Positions 21,119-31,773 are shown, numbered from the stretch's first letter. The stretch is DNA of 64,000 nt from Pyropia yezoensis (GCA_009829735.1 CM020618.1:39981030-40045029), one strand, 5' to 3'. Notes: generated by a model from the letters alone, not told the origin. Translations and numbers: made by a program.

Positions 21119-21976
21119 TATTGCAGTTATCTGAATTTTGTCCCATGTGGACAAGAGCAAGAGCAAGTGTACAAGAGCAAGGGCCAATCGCATGCTCGCA
21201 GCAGAGGGCTGTCCAATGGCGTGCTGCAACACGTCTGTCGGAAGAACCTGATGATTGGCTATGGCCACAACTGCTCTCGCAACGAACGCTGGTTGGTCAA
21301 AACACTCTTGTTTTTTCATCGGATCTCGCCGGTTGGCCCTTTATCTCAGGTCATCTCTGTCAAGAACAGTCCGAAGCGCTCAGCCGGTGCTTGTTCTGCC
21401 CTCGAAGTGGTCAGAAATCCCGAGAGAACCCCCGATCACACTGTTCGTACAACAACGGACCCTCATGCAGAGTAGTCATTGGCCAGAGAGGCAGCATCTG
21501 AGTCATATCATTGGTCAAACACAGTTTGCTCTTGCTCTTGTCCACATGGGACAAAATTGGGAGAACTGCAATATGTTTGACCAATGATATGACTCAGATG
21601 CTGCCTCTCTGGCCAATGACTGCTCTGCATGAGGGTCCGTTGTTGTACGAACAGTGTGATCGGGGGTTCTCTCGGGATTTCTGACCACTTCGAGGGCAGA
21701 ACAAGCACCGGCTGAGCGCTTCGGACTGTTCTTGACAGAGATGACCTGAGATAAAGGGCCAACCGGCGAGATCCGATGAAAAAACAAGAGTGTTTTGACC
21801 AACCAGCGTTCGTTGCGAGAGCAGTTGTGGCCATAGCCAATCATCAGGTTCTTCCGACAGACGTGTTGCAGCACGCCATTGGACAGCCCTCTGCTGCGAG
21901 CATGCGATTGGCCCTTGCTCTTGTACACTTGCTCTTGCTCTTGTCCACATGGGACAAAAATCGGAAAACTGCAATA
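21119..21976. mobile_element. Palindromic dimer of a TA-flanked inverted-repeat element
   Basis: Unit 1 (21121-21571) starts TTGCAGTT and ends AACTGCAA. It has about 44-bp inverted ends carrying TTTTGTCCCATGTGGACAAG and GAGCAAGAGCAA, and is flanked by TA (21119-21120, 21572-21573). Unit 2 (21574-21974) is the near-perfect reverse complement of unit 1 but lacks the inner terminal repeat; its outer end AACTGCAA is followed by TA. The whole is a palindrome of about 400-bp arms around one shared terminal repeat. TA flanks suggest a Tc1/mariner-type MITE. The arms show few differences, so the event looks fairly young. No protein is encoded. Confidence 0.8.
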
Positions 21977-22240
21977 TAGTAAGCCGCCACACATCTAGAT
22001 AATGATGATCTCAGAAAGTCACTCCCTGCTCAGATCTTGTGGCCCACCAACGTTGGGAAATCTAACCGGGGCTTGTTGCCCCAACCATTCTCGCGATCGT
22101 CCGCGGAGCCGTCGGCGACGCGCGGTGACCGTCCCGCATCGACCACGGCTGCGCACTCGCCGACCGTCTGGTGCAGGGCGGGCCTGTCGCCTACCTTCCC
22201 ACCCCCCTCCGCGCCCTCTTCCCCCCTCTTTCCTTTCGTC
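21977..22240. other. Upstream region and leader of the zinc-finger gene
   Basis: The last 60 bases are pyrimidine-rich, as in other leaders in this window. Confidence 0.35.
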
Positions 22241-23746
22241 ATGATCAAGCGGGCGAAATGGAATGTCCTGCACGGCGGGGGCGGCGGCGAGTCGGATGGC
22301 AGCCTCAGCTCCTCGTCGGCCTCGTCGGGCGGCACGTGGGACTCGTCTGACGGGGGCGGTGGCCGCGGCAGCGGCTGGGCTACCAACGGGACCACCGCCG
22401 CGACCGCCGCCACCAATACCAGCAGCAGCAGCGGCGGCGATGACAAGGACGACAGCGACACGGGGGGCGGCGGCGGCCCGACCCCCCCCCCCCGGCCGTC
22501 ACCACCGCGGCCTCGGCGGCGGCGGCGGGGGCGGGCCGCGTCGGCGCTGCGGCGGCTGCTGGCCAACGACCCGGACCTTGTCGCAGGCGTGCCCGGTGCG
22601 GCGGGCGTCGCGGCGGACGTGGCCGCCCCGCCCGAGGCGGTCAATGAGGAGGGCACCCCCCGGTCTCGCCGGCGGGCCACCACGGCCGCGCCCGCCGTGG
22701 CTGCCGCCGCTGCCTGGGCTGTCGACCCGGAGGTGGCGCCGTGGGCGGCACCCACCGACCTTGGTGACGCCCCCGACGGGGGCGACGGCGCTCCCGTCAC
22801 CAATGGCGCCGCCGCCGCCACTGCGGCTGCCGCCGCCGCCACCACTGCCGTTGCGGGGGCGGCCACCCGTCGCGGCTCCACGGGTAAGCCCGCCCCCTCC
22901 CCCACCCCCCCGCCGGGCTCGGCCAGGGCCGCCAAGGCCGCCAAGGCCGCCAAGGCCGGTAGCGGCGGCGTCCGTACGTGCACGCTGTGCCCGACCAAGG
23001 TGCTCCTCTCCGACGCGGACGTGGAGGTCCACCTGGCTAGCCGCCACCACAAGCGTGCCGCCGCCGCGGACGCGCGGGCGGCGCGGAGTGGCACGCAGGT
23101 CTCGGCGACGCGGGCCAAGAACGCACGGAAGGCGGCCAACCGGTCTGCCCGCGCGGCGGCGGCGGCGGCAGCAGCGGGAGCGGGGGCGGCGGGGACGGCG
23201 GGGGCGGTGGGGGGGGCGGGCGATGGCACGACCCCGTCTACGGGTGGAGCAGACGCGATCACCTTGCCACCGGCACCAAGGCGGGCGTCGGACGACATTG
23301 ATGCGGCGCGGGAGGCGGCTCGAGTGGCGGCGGCGCGAAAGAGGAATATGCGCAAGGCGGCCAACAGGGCGGCGCGCGCTGTGGCGGAGGCGATGGCGGG
23401 ACCGCCAGAGGCGGCGGCGACCGCAGCAGAGGGGACAGAGGGGACGCCGACCCGGGCGGCCCGTGTCGCCGACGGCGGTCCCAAGGCGGCGGCCAAGACC
23501 GCCGATGAGGCGGGCACGACGCCGACGTGGGGCGGTGAGGGGGAGGCACCAGCGGAGGGTGGAGGGGGGGCGGCGGACCCCGCGCCGGCCAAGGGCGCCA
23601 AGCGCCAGCGCGGCAAGCGCAAGCGCACCGTGGAGAAGGCGCCGCGGGCGGCGGCGCCGCCGCCCGCGCTGGCCGTGGCAGACGGTGGTCGTGGGGGGAA
23701 GAAGCGAAAGACCAAAGCCGCCCCACTGGTCGCGGGGACTGTGTGA
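22241..23746 (+). CDS. C2H2 zinc-finger, Ala/Lys/Arg-rich probable nuclear protein
   Basis: 501 residues from the ATG at 22241, chosen because it follows a pyrimidine-rich leader; the frame is open further upstream. Residues 1-240 are low complexity (Ser, Gly, Ala, Pro). A single C2H2-like finger lies at 247-269: C247-x2-C250-x13-H264-x4-H269, within TCTLCPTKVLLSDADVEVHL. After it come two copies of a motif, NARKAANRSARA (about 291-302) and NMRKAANRAARA (about 367-378), and a basic C-terminus (KGAKRQRGKRKR, GGKKRKTK) that looks like nuclear or nucleolar targeting. A role in RNA or ribosome biogenesis would fit such composition but is inference. No introns are evident. Confidence 0.65.
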   Translation: MIKRAKWNVLHGGGGGESDGSLSSSSASSGGTWDSSDGGGGRGSGWATNGTTAATAATNTSSSSGGDDKDDSDTGGGGGPTPPPRPSPPRPRRRRRGRAASALRRLLANDPDLVAGVPGAAGVAADVAAPPEAVNEEGTPRSRRRATTAAPAVAAAAAWAVDPEVAPWAAPTDLGDAPDGGDGAPVTNGAAAATAAAAAATTAVAGAATRRGSTGKPAPSPTPPPGSARAAKAAKAAKAGSGGVRTCTLCPTKVLLSDADVEVHLASRHHKRAAAADARAARSGTQVSATRAKNARKAANRSARAAAAAAAAGAGAAGTAGAVGGAGDGTTPSTGGADAITLPPAPRRASDDIDAAREAARVAAARKRNMRKAANRAARAVAEAMAGPPEAAATAAEGTEGTPTRAARVADGGPKAAAKTADEAGTTPTWGGEGEAPAEGGGGAADPAPAKGAKRQRGKRKRTVEKAPRAAAPPPALAVADGGRGGKKRKTKAAPLVAGTV

Positions 23747-24089
23747 GGGGGGGCAGGTCCGCACGCCTGGGGGCCTCGCGCCTCGGTCTGCAGGGCGTGG
23801 CACCCATCTGGTCGTGTCGCCGTGTGCCGTGTTTTGATTGTTTCCCACACCGGAATGAAGCAGCTTGTTTCATGTTGAGCTGCTTTGGAGTGCTGCCCAC
23901 AGCTGCGGTGGGGCGATGCGGACGAGGGCATGACAGGCCAGAGTTTTACAATGCGCTCCCGCCTCTGTACCGAACAACAGGAAAAAAAAACAAGAAAAAA
24001 AACGCACAGCCACCTAGAGAAGCACCTCCACCCCCAAATACAAGCGCCCACGGGCCGCCTAGCACCCTACACACCCCACCACAGCCCCC
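23747..24089. other. Convergent intergenic region
   Basis: Holds the 3' ends of the zinc-finger gene (plus) and the aminotransferase gene (minus), including an A-rich stretch near 23980-24003. No gene. Confidence 0.4.
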
Positions 24090-25517
24090 TCAGAGTGTCG
24101 CGAACACCTTCCGCGCAGCCGCCAGCGTAAAGTCCACGTCCTCCTCCGAGTGCTCCAGCCCAACAAAGCCCGCCTCGTAGGCCGACGGCGCCAGGTACAC
24201 GCCCGCCTCGAGCATGCCCCGGTGGTACTTTTGGAACTTCTCAAAGTCTTGCTGCTCGGCCACGTCCTCAAAGCAGGTGATGGGGCCCTTGGCAAAGAAG
24301 AAGCCAAACATGCCCGAAATGTGCCCGCCGCACGCATCGTGGCCCGCCTCCCGGGCGGCGTCGATGAGGCCCTGCGCCAGGCGGCCCGTAACCCGTTCCA
24401 GCTGCTCGTATGCCCCTGGGCGACGAAGAATCTCGAGCGTCTTGAGGCCCGCCGTCATGGCCAGGGGGTTGCCCGACAGGGTGCCCGCCTGGTAGACGGG
24501 GCCCGCGGGGGCGACCATGTCCATGATGTCCCGCCGGCCACCGTACGCGCCCACCGGCAGCCCCCCGCCAATGACCTTGCCAAAGCACGAGATGTCGGGC
24601 TTGATGTTGAAGTGGGTCTGTGCGCCGCCATAGGCGATCCGGAAGCCGGTCATGACCTCGTCAAAGCACAGCAGCGCACCCTGGGCGGTGACCAGCTCGC
24701 GCAGGCCCTCGAGGAACCCAGGGGCGGGGGGAATGAACCCTGAGTTGCCCACCACCGGCTCCAGAATGACGCCCGCAATCGCCCCTGGGTTGGCCTCAAA
24801 CAGCGCCCGCACCGAGTCCAGGTCATTGTACTTGGCGACGAGCGTGGGGGCGGTGGAGGAGGCGGGCACGCCCGGCGAGTCGGGAAGGCCCAGCGTCAGC
24901 ACCCCCGAGCCCGCCTGGACCAGGTACATGTCCGCGTGGCCGTGGTAGCAGCCCGAGAACTTGATGAGCTTCTCGCGCTTGGTGAATGCCCGCATCACCC
25001 GGATAACGCTCATGCACGCCTCCGTGCCCGAGTTGACAAACCGCACCATCTCGATAGACGGCACCGCATCAATAACAGCGGCGGCCAGCTGGTTCTCGAG
25101 CACGTTGGGCGCGCCAAAGCTGGTGCCCTTGTCCAGCGCCGCGTGTAGCGCCGCGTTGACCTCCTCATTGGCAGCGCCCACGATGGCCGGCCCCCACGAG
25201 CCGATATAGTCCACGTACGTGTTGCCGTCCACGTCGAAGGCCTTGGAGCCCTTGACGTGGTCAAACACGACGGGGCCCCCGCCGACCGACTTGAACGCCC
25301 GGACGGGGCTGTTGACCCCCCCCGGCATCAGGTCCATGGCCTCCTCCATGATCGCCGCAGACTTGTCCGTCACGTGCGCAGACGCGGGGGGGGCCACCAT
25401 CGTGACGCCACCCGCAGCGGGCCGCGCGCGCGCGGCGGGGCGCGCTGACGAGACCGCCGGAGCAAAGGTGCTGGATCGAGCCGTAACGCCTGCGGCCGAG
25501 CCGACAAACGCGGCCAT
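24090..25517 (-). CDS. hemL: Glutamate-1-semialdehyde 2,1-aminomutase, plastid
   Basis: 475 residues, intronless. It converts glutamate-1-semialdehyde to 5-aminolevulinate, the first committed precursor of chlorophyll, haem and bilins, using pyridoxal phosphate. Residues 1 to about 45 are Ala/Ser/Arg-rich, a plastid transit peptide. The mature enzyme starts near [20 protein letters not shown] and runs the full family length. Diagnostic features: [18 protein letters not shown] (phosphate-binding part), [17 protein letters not shown] (D286 contacts the cofactor ring nitrogen) and the Schiff-base lysine K314 in [14 protein letters not shown]. The frame extends 71 codons further upstream, but the ATG at 25517 gives a normal transit peptide. 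The gene lies tail to tail with the zinc-finger gene. Confidence 0.96.
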   Translation of the reverse strand: MAAFVGSAAGVTARSSTFAPAVSSARPAARARPAAGGVTMVAPPASAHVTDKSAAIMEEAMDLMPGGVNSPVRAFKSVGGGPVVFDHVKGSKAFDVDGNTYVDYIGSWGPAIVGAANEEVNAALHAALDKGTSFGAPNVLENQLAAAVIDAVPSIEMVRFVNSGTEACMSVIRVMRAFTKREKLIKFSGCYHGHADMYLVQAGSGVLTLGLPDSPGVPASSTAPTLVAKYNDLDSVRALFEANPGAIAGVILEPVVGNSGFIPPAPGFLEGLRELVTAQGALLCFDEVMTGFRIAYGGAQTHFNIKPDISCFGKVIGGGLPVGAYGGRRDIMDMVAPAGPVYQAGTLSGNPLAMTAGLKTLEILRRPGAYEQLERVTGRLAQGLIDAAREAGHDACGGHISGMFGFFFAKGPITCFEDVAEQQDFEKFQKYHRGMLEAGVYLAPSAYEAGFVGLEHSEEDVDFTLAAARKVFATL

Positions 25518-26239
25518 GATCGGCAGGAGGGGAGGAAAGGGGCGAAGAAAACGCCGGGAAGGGGTGGGGAGGGGGGGGTGACGGCGGAGGAAGCACACAC
25601 CGAGGTGAGGGAGAGGGAAGGCGGGCTGGCGAGGGCGGCTCTCGGTGGTCGGGGTGGGGGACGGGGATGACGCTGCGGGTGGATCACGAGCCGAAGATAC
25701 TTTCTCGGCTGCCAGGCCGGGCTGCTGCACACGCCGGTTGAGCTCAGTCCAAGCTCAGATCGCCGCAACGGTGGGTAGCCCCCCTAGCCGCCTTCACCGA
25801 CAAGCTGGGAGCTGCTCTGCCGACGATGAATAGGTCGCACCATTCTGAAAAACACATTGCCACGCAGAGTGAACGCATCGTCCAGCCTCATGCGGTAGAC
25901 ATGAGCGAGAAAAGGTGGCCCAGACCGCTCTGCGACACTTAACCATGGGCAAGCATGGACAGTCAAGTCCTGTTCACATCGTAAATATTGCAGCGGTGCC
26001 CGAGGGGGTGTGCAGGCGGCCTGCGCTCCGACCTGGTCCGCCGGCCACAGTGCGGAGCGGAGGTGGGTGCTTCGGAAGGGGTTGACGACGTAGTTGGTGC
26101 AAGAGAGAGAAACAAGATATCCCGAGGGGTCGACGCCCCCACTACTACCCGTCAATGTCAGGCAGCAAAGCACGACAACAACTCTTGGGGGCAGTTGGGG
26201 GCAGCAGCGGACAGCCCATATCGCAGACTAAAAGGGTAC
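25518..26239. other. Intergenic between two minus-strand genes
   Basis: Promoter side of the aminotransferase gene. 25800-26230 is AT-richer. No open frame with a motif and no clear repeat. Confidence 0.4.
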
Positions 26240-28915
26240 CTATTCCTTTGCCTTTTCCCCCGGTGCCGCCCCCTGGGAGTCGGCAAACATCACTTCGCCC
26301 ATTGCGCGTAGGCCATACTCCCCCCGAACCTCCACGTCAAAGAAGGGCACCTGCGTGACAGCCACGTCCTTGGCCGCCGATGCCTCCCGCAGCTTTTCCA
26401 GGCATCCCTGCTGGCCCCGCACCAGCCGCCGCACATAAGGCTCCGCCGCCGTGTCGGGGAGGACCAGGTTGACAATCACGTTGGCGACCGCCACGCCGTC
26501 CGCCCGCAGGGCGCCAACGAGGCGCTCGCTCTCCGCCACCGCCAGCGCCGTGGGGATGGTGACGACCGCAAACTGGGTCGCCTCCTGGTCCTGGATGACC
26601 GCCCGCAGGGCAGTCATGTTGCGGCGGAAGCGGTCCACCGCATCCGACGCGTCGGCCAGGTCTGCCTCGGCAGCGTCCTGGCTCTTCTTGCCCCCGCCAA
26701 AGAGGGACTTGACCTTCTTCAGCGCCCCGTCCAGCCGCGCCTTGAGCCGCAGCACCCGCCCGAGAAAGGCGTCGATAAACTCGGGGAAGGCCAGCAGCCG
26801 CAGCGTGTGCCCCGTGGGTGCCGTGTCAATGATGACCCGGTCAAAGCCACCAGTACGCACCAAGTCCACCACCTGAACCAGGGCCACCAGCTCGTCCACC
26901 CCTGGGGGAGTGTTGTCCAAAATGTCGGCAAACTCGCCAACGCCCAGCTTGCGTGCCAGGTCGCCGCCCACCCCACCCCCCGTACCCGTCGCCAGCGACT
27001 GGATGACGCCCCTAAACTGCGCCACCGCCGCTGCCGTATCGATTTCCATGGCGTAGAGGAGGTTGCCCGTAGCGTCCACGGGCACAGGCGCGCCGCCCGA
27101 CAGGTCAACCGCGAGCGCGTCGCCCAGCGAGTGAGCAGGGTCTGTGGAAAGGACCAGCGTGCGGATGCCCGCGTCAGCGAGCTTGACCCCCATCGCCGCC
27201 GCAGAGCTGGTCTTGCCCACCCCCCCCTTGCCGCCTACAAAGACAAAGCGGGCGGCGGCGCCCAGGCCCGATGCGTCCGCGTCCGCGTCCGCCGCGTCGG
27301 TGGGAGCCGCGGGAACGTCTTCGGGGTCGCCGCCCGAAGAGACGGTCGCGTCAAACAGGTCGCCCCACCGCTCAGACAGGTGGGCATCGGGGTAGGCGAC
27401 GGTGGAGAGGGCACGAAGGCCATACACGCCGCGGACCTCTGTGTCAAACCGGGGCACCTGCGTCAGGTGGAGGTCGCCCAGCGCGACGCTCTCCCGGATA
27501 CGCTTAATCTGGGCCGCCTGCCCCGCGCACAAGCGAGCCACGTACGACGCCTCGCTCCCGGCGGGGACCACCTGGTTGGCTACCAGGTTCCGAACCCAGA
27601 TGCCCTCGGACCAGAGGGCGTCAACGAGGCGCCGCGACTCGGCGACCGACAGCTCGGTGGGGATGGAGACGACGACAAACTCGGCCCGGGCGGGGTCCCG
27701 AAACAGGTCCGACAGCTCGGCCATCTGCTCCCGGTAGGCTGCCACACGCTCTGCCGCCACGGCCGTGGCTCGCTGGACGTCCTTCTTGGAAGGCGTCGAG
27801 CCGCCGCCGGCCACGCTAGACAGGATGGACGAGAGGTTGCCAGTGGCAGAGAGGAGGCTTGCCGCCGCGTCCAGCCGGGACCGCAGGGCCACTGCCTTAG
27901 CGAGGAAGGCGTCGAGAAAGTCAGGGAACGCCAGCAGCCGCAGCGTGTGCCCCGTTGGCGCCGTGTCGATAATGACACGGTCATAGTGGACGGCCGCGTC
28001 GGGCGACTCGACCAGCCGGAGCACCTTGGTCAGCGCCACAAACTCATCCGCGCCAGGAGGGATGGTGTCGAGGACCTCCCCAAACTCAGACAGGCCCAGC
28101 TGCTTGCCAAGCTTGCCCAGAAACGCGGTGTTGCCACCCTCCGCCGCACCCGTCGCGGGGGCGTCGCCGCCACCGTTGCCGCCGCCACCGCCGTCGCCGC
28201 TGCCACCGCCCTTGACAGACGACACGACGGCGCGGAACTCCGCCACCGCATCAGCCGTGTCTGACTCGAGGGCGTCCAGGCCCGGCGTGACGGGCGTTAC
28301 CTTCCCCCCCGACAGGTCCACGGCGAGGGCGTCGCCGAGGGAATGCGCTGGGTCGGTGGAAAGGACGAGCGTGCGGAGGCCCTCATCCGCACAGCGCAGC
28401 GCCAGCGCCGCGGCGGTCGACGTTTTGCCAACGCCGCCCTTGCCGCCCACAAACACGTACCGCCGGGTGGTGCGGTCGTCCAGGAGCTTGCGCAGCGGTG
28501 CCGTCGCAGACGCAGTGGCGCCGCCGCTAGCGGCAGAGGCGGGGGGAGGGGGGGTGGACGACGCGGCAGCCGCGGCAGAAGCGGCAGCGGCGCCGTCGGG
28601 GGGGGACCCGGCGACCGCCGCCGTGGGCGGCGCCCCCGCCGCGGGCCGCGGGCCGCGGCAGCGCCGCCGCCGCACCGCCCGCACGGGGGCGCCGACAAAG
28701 GCCGAGTGGCCCGGGGGGGGGGTGACGGTCACCGCTCCTACCGGCCGGGTGGCGGCGGCGGCCGTCCGCAGCCCGCCGCCGCCAGAGGCCGCCACAAAAG
28801 CAGGGGTTGACGCGCCCACAGACGCCGATGCCGCCGACGCCGCCGCTGCCACGGTGGCTGCCGGCCCGCCGAGGGGGATGCCGCCGCCGGTGGGAGGCAA
28901 AGAGGCCGCCGCCAT
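26240..28915 (-). CDS. GET3: Tandem two-domain GET3/ArsA-type ATPase, probably plastid
   Basis: 891 residues, intronless. Residues 1 to about 140 are Ala/Pro/Ser/Arg-rich, consistent with a transit peptide. Two complete ArsA/GET3 ATPase domains follow. Domain 1 (about 150-525) has P-loop GGKGGVGKTS at 157-166, STDPAHSLGDAL and switch motif DTAPTGHTLRLLAFP from 317. Domain 2 (about 555-890) has P-loop GGKGGVGKTS at 561-570 and DTAPTGHT at 697-704. Both keep the deviant Walker A with its intermonomer lysine (KGGVGKT), so both are probably active. The zinc-binding CxxC of animal/fungal GET3 is absent, as in plastid and bacterial-type members. GET3 proteins target tail-anchored membrane proteins; a fused pair could work as an intramolecular dimer. 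ArsA proper is also two-domain, but the plastid-like presequence favours a GET3-type role. The start at 28915 was chosen for the transit peptide. Confidence 0.9.
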   Translation of the reverse strand: MAAASLPPTGGGIPLGGPAATVAAAASAASASVGASTPAFVAASGGGGLRTAAAATRPVGAVTVTPPPGHSAFVGAPVRAVRRRRCRGPRPAAGAPPTAAVAGSPPDGAAAASAAAAASSTPPPPASAASGGATASATAPLRKLLDDRTTRRYVFVGGKGGVGKTSTAAALALRCADEGLRTLVLSTDPAHSLGDALAVDLSGGKVTPVTPGLDALESDTADAVAEFRAVVSSVKGGGSGDGGGGGNGGGDAPATGAAEGGNTAFLGKLGKQLGLSEFGEVLDTIPPGADEFVALTKVLRLVESPDAAVHYDRVIIDTAPTGHTLRLLAFPDFLDAFLAKAVALRSRLDAAASLLSATGNLSSILSSVAGGGSTPSKKDVQRATAVAAERVAAYREQMAELSDLFRDPARAEFVVVSIPTELSVAESRRLVDALWSEGIWVRNLVANQVVPAGSEASYVARLCAGQAAQIKRIRESVALGDLHLTQVPRFDTEVRGVYGLRALSTVAYPDAHLSERWGDLFDATVSSGGDPEDVPAAPTDAADADADASGLGAAARFVFVGGKGGVGKTSSAAAMGVKLADAGIRTLVLSTDPAHSLGDALAVDLSGGAPVPVDATGNLLYAMEIDTAAAVAQFRGVIQSLATGTGGGVGGDLARKLGVGEFADILDNTPPGVDELVALVQVVDLVRTGGFDRVIIDTAPTGHTLRLLAFPEFIDAFLGRVLRLKARLDGALKKVKSLFGGGKKSQDAAEADLADASDAVDRFRRNMTALRAVIQDQEATQFAVVTIPTALAVAESERLVGALRADGVAVANVIVNLVLPDTAAEPYVRRLVRGQQGCLEKLREASAAKDVAVTQVPFFDVEVRGEYGLRAMGEVMFADSQGAAPGEKAKE

Positions 28916-30062
28916 GACGCTGCGGCGGCGGGGAGGGGGGGGGGGGGGGTGCGGACGGGGCTGGGGAGAGAGGGAAACAGATGGTGGCCCGCGATGGCCG
29001 GAAACGTCCGGGTCGACGCGCAGCCACCGCGACTGCCGAGGAAGATGGGGAGGGCGAGAAGAAAGGCGTGGGACGCACCCCACCCCTACGCCACGTGCTG
29101 AGGGGGCTGGTCGGCAGACTGGAGCAGCTACGGCGGCTGGTGGCTGGCGGCTGGCGGCTGGCGGCTGGCGGCTGCGGCACACCTCGTTGAGCAGCGGTGG
29201 TGGCAGATGGGGATCGCAGTCAACGAGCCAGAGCTCCCCTCCCCTGGCACCCCTCCAAAGCGGAGTCCCGCTGTCGCTGGCGATGCGCTCTCGCGTCTTG
29301 GCCTTCCCTACATCTTTTTATTCGAAAGTTTTTTTTTTGCACGCCCTCGAGCATGCAGATGATGCGTGGGGGGGCTCGAGGGGGGGCCACAAGATGCCCA
29401 GAGCACGAGCTCCAACCTCCAATACAAATTGCTTGCATGGCAAGTATATATGCCCCAGCACGGAGATATATAGCACCCCCCCCCTCACACGAGGGTGGGG
29501 CTGTTGTGGAAACCCTGGTCGTACGTGGGGGTGGTGGTGCTGGAGCCGGGCGGGGCGCCTGCGCCACAAGCGGTGAGCGCGGCCAGCGCACCGTGGCCGC
29601 ACGTCGGGAGCTGCGTGGCGGGCAAGGGGCGGGGTGGCTGTGCGGGGAGGGGGCCTGGGCTCGCCATCCACTGGCGGCGTCTCGAGTGCGCCTCTGTCTT
29701 CGCGCTGCCGGGGCCACCACCCGCAACGCGTGCGTCGGCCTCGCTGCGGTACGGGTGGACCACGAAGCGGACTCGCATTTGGTCTTCCCGAGCCACCACG
29801 CTCCGCCGCGGGACGAACGCGCGTCTTCCCGGGCCGGCGCTTCGTCGTCCAGGACGACGTAGGCATCCCTGTTTTGCTCCCTGTTCTGCTCCCTGTTGCT
29901 GGACATTGGAGCGCGACTTGGTTCTTCCCTGACACCAACCATCCCCCGATTTTCCACCAACGCCACCGTATTCTCTTTCTCTCTGTGCGGTCGACCTTTG
30001 TTTTTGCACCGGTCTTGGCTCCGGGCCACCCCCCTCCGTCCCCGGCCGGCTACCCCGTCGCC
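28916..30062. other. Divergent promoter region
   Basis: Lies between the minus-strand ATPase gene and the plus-strand DUF2358 gene. Contains a T-rich patch (29316-29339) and ATATATA sequences (near 29447-29473). Open frames here look like leader or shadow. Confidence 0.4.
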
Positions 30063-31220
30063 ATGACGCTGCCGCCCACTACCGGCGGTGGCGCTCCCCA
30101 CGCCTGCGTCGCCGCCTTTGTCGCGGGCGCCCTCCCGCGGCTGTCCTCGTCGCGGGCCCCCGCTGCCCGGCGGAGCCGGCCAAGAGGTCCCCTCGGCGTG
30201 CTGGGTGCGGGACGCCGCCCCCCGCCACGGCAGCGCATCTCTTTGGCGGCGTCCCCCCCCACCCCCCCCCACCCACCGGCGGCGACGGCGGCGGGCAGCG
30301 TGCCGTCGACGGGCAAGACCAAGGGGGTTGGCGCGGCCGCCCCACCGTCGGCAGACACCCACCCCCCAGCGCCAACCCCGCAAGGCGCAGCCGCGCCCGG
30401 GGCGTATGGGGGTAGCCTGCCGTCGCCTGGCGGCGAGCCGTCACCGTCGCCGCCCCCTTCCGGGCAACCACCCCAACGGCCGCCCGACTACTATGCCAAC
30501 GTTGGCAAGGTCATTGAAACGCTCCGCGCCGACTACCCCGCCCTCCCGCGTCGGTCCCCCAACCTCTCCATCTACTCGCCCGGGGTGACGTTTTCGGCCA
30601 AGCACCCGCCGGGGGGCGTGCGGATGCCCGTCCTCCACGGCATCGACGCGTACGGGGCGCTCCTGTGGGCGACGCGCGCGCACGTGCGGGTGCTGCTCGT
30701 GTCGCCCAGCGTGCGGGTGCTGTCGCTCTACCACGACGTCCCCGGCGGGCGGCTCTACCTCCGGTGGCGCCTCGCGGGGACGCCCCGCCACGTGGCAGTA
30801 GTCGCCCGTGGCGGCGGCGGCAACGGCCGGGGCGGCCGCGAGGGCGGTGGGCCCGCCTGGATGTTTGACGGCATGAGCGTCTACCACCTGGGCAACGATG
30901 GGTGGGTGGCGGCGCACGAGCTGGACCCCAACGTTTGGAACAAGCGGAAGCTCAAGTCGGTCCAGGCGGCGCTAGCAGGGGGACTCGGTCGGCAGCAGCT
31001 GGCACGTGCGCGCGGCAGGGGGGTCGCCGCGGGCGTGGCGGGCTACCCGCAGCTGTGGTGGGAGGGGGAGGAGGATGGCTTGTGTGAGGCCACCACCACC
31101 CCAGTGCCGGCGGCGGCGGTCGATGCACATGACGGGGGTGCGATGGGTGCAGACGCAGCCGCTCCGAGCCTGTTGGTGCCCCCGAGGGGGGCGGACCTGG
31201 GCGGCGGCGTGGCTTTGTGA
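30063..31220 (+). CDS. DUF2358 (SnoaL/NTF2-like) protein, probably plastid
   Basis: 385 residues. The N-terminal 60 residues are Arg/Ala/Pro-rich (transit-peptide-like), followed by a Pro/Gly/Ala-rich linker to about 140. The conserved domain is at about 142-288: DYYANVGKVIETLRADYPAL, YSPGVTFSAK, GIDAYGALLWATRAHVRVLL, RVLSLYH, LYLRWRLAGTPR, then MFDGMSVYHLGNDGWVAAHE. This is the DUF2358 signature found in cyanobacteria, algae and plants; no biochemical role is established to my knowledge. A Gly-rich insertion (about 249-263) interrupts the domain before the FDGMSVYHL strand. The C-terminal 80 residues are low complexity. The ATG at 30063 is chosen over upstream in-frame starts because it begins the presequence. 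Confidence 0.8.
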   Translation: MTLPPTTGGGAPHACVAAFVAGALPRLSSSRAPAARRSRPRGPLGVLGAGRRPPPRQRISLAASPPTPPHPPAATAAGSVPSTGKTKGVGAAAPPSADTHPPAPTPQGAAAPGAYGGSLPSPGGEPSPSPPPSGQPPQRPPDYYANVGKVIETLRADYPALPRRSPNLSIYSPGVTFSAKHPPGGVRMPVLHGIDAYGALLWATRAHVRVLLVSPSVRVLSLYHDVPGGRLYLRWRLAGTPRHVAVVARGGGGNGRGGREGGGPAWMFDGMSVYHLGNDGWVAAHELDPNVWNKRKLKSVQAALAGGLGRQQLARARGRGVAAGVAGYPQLWWEGEEDGLCEATTTPVPAAAVDAHDGGAMGADAAAPSLLVPPRGADLGGGVAL

Positions 31221-31773
31221 GCGTCGGTAATCGATGCTGGCGATAGGGCGTCGTCGCCGCGCCGTTGTGGGGCTCCCGGTTGGGGATGCCACCTGGGTTT
31301 GGGTGGTGGATAAGGCTTGGGGGGGGGGGGGGGGGGGGCGAGGCGCCGGATCCGTTGTGACTTGGGCTCTGCGTGGCGCCCAGCGCGGCGGTGTCTTCCC
31401 TGCTTTCTCTGTTGGTTTTTCAACAACTCACACCCGTGGGTCGCTTCTGGGCGACCGTTGCGGGTTGAAGGGCTGGCGGGCGTGCGACGAGACGACCGGT
31501 TGTTTATTTTTTCTTCCTTTTCCAGGTGGTGGCGCGCTCCCACGTTGCCGTTAGCATTTGTACATAGCTTTACTTTTTTGGATGCCTTTCCCTCGCACTC
31601 CCCTTCGCGTCGTGCGCGCAGTGCGCGGCGGTTCTGCATGATGTTTGCTTCACTTGCTACTCTCTAACAGAAAGTGTGATATGGGTAGCTGCCCTTGCGG
31701 TATGGAATCTGTGCTGGACCTGTCGGGCGTGGAGTCCACTGCGGGCCCTGCTGGCCACCATACTGGCACGCGC
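31221..31773. other. Convergent intergenic region
   Basis: 3' flanks of the DUF2358 and ETHE1 genes. G run near 31318-31338 and T-rich sequence near 31503-31580. No gene. Confidence 0.4.

Noticed and set aside
26807..28264. 485-codon plus-strand frame inside the GET3-like gene
   Set aside because: Antisense shadow of a GC-rich coding sequence; no motif.
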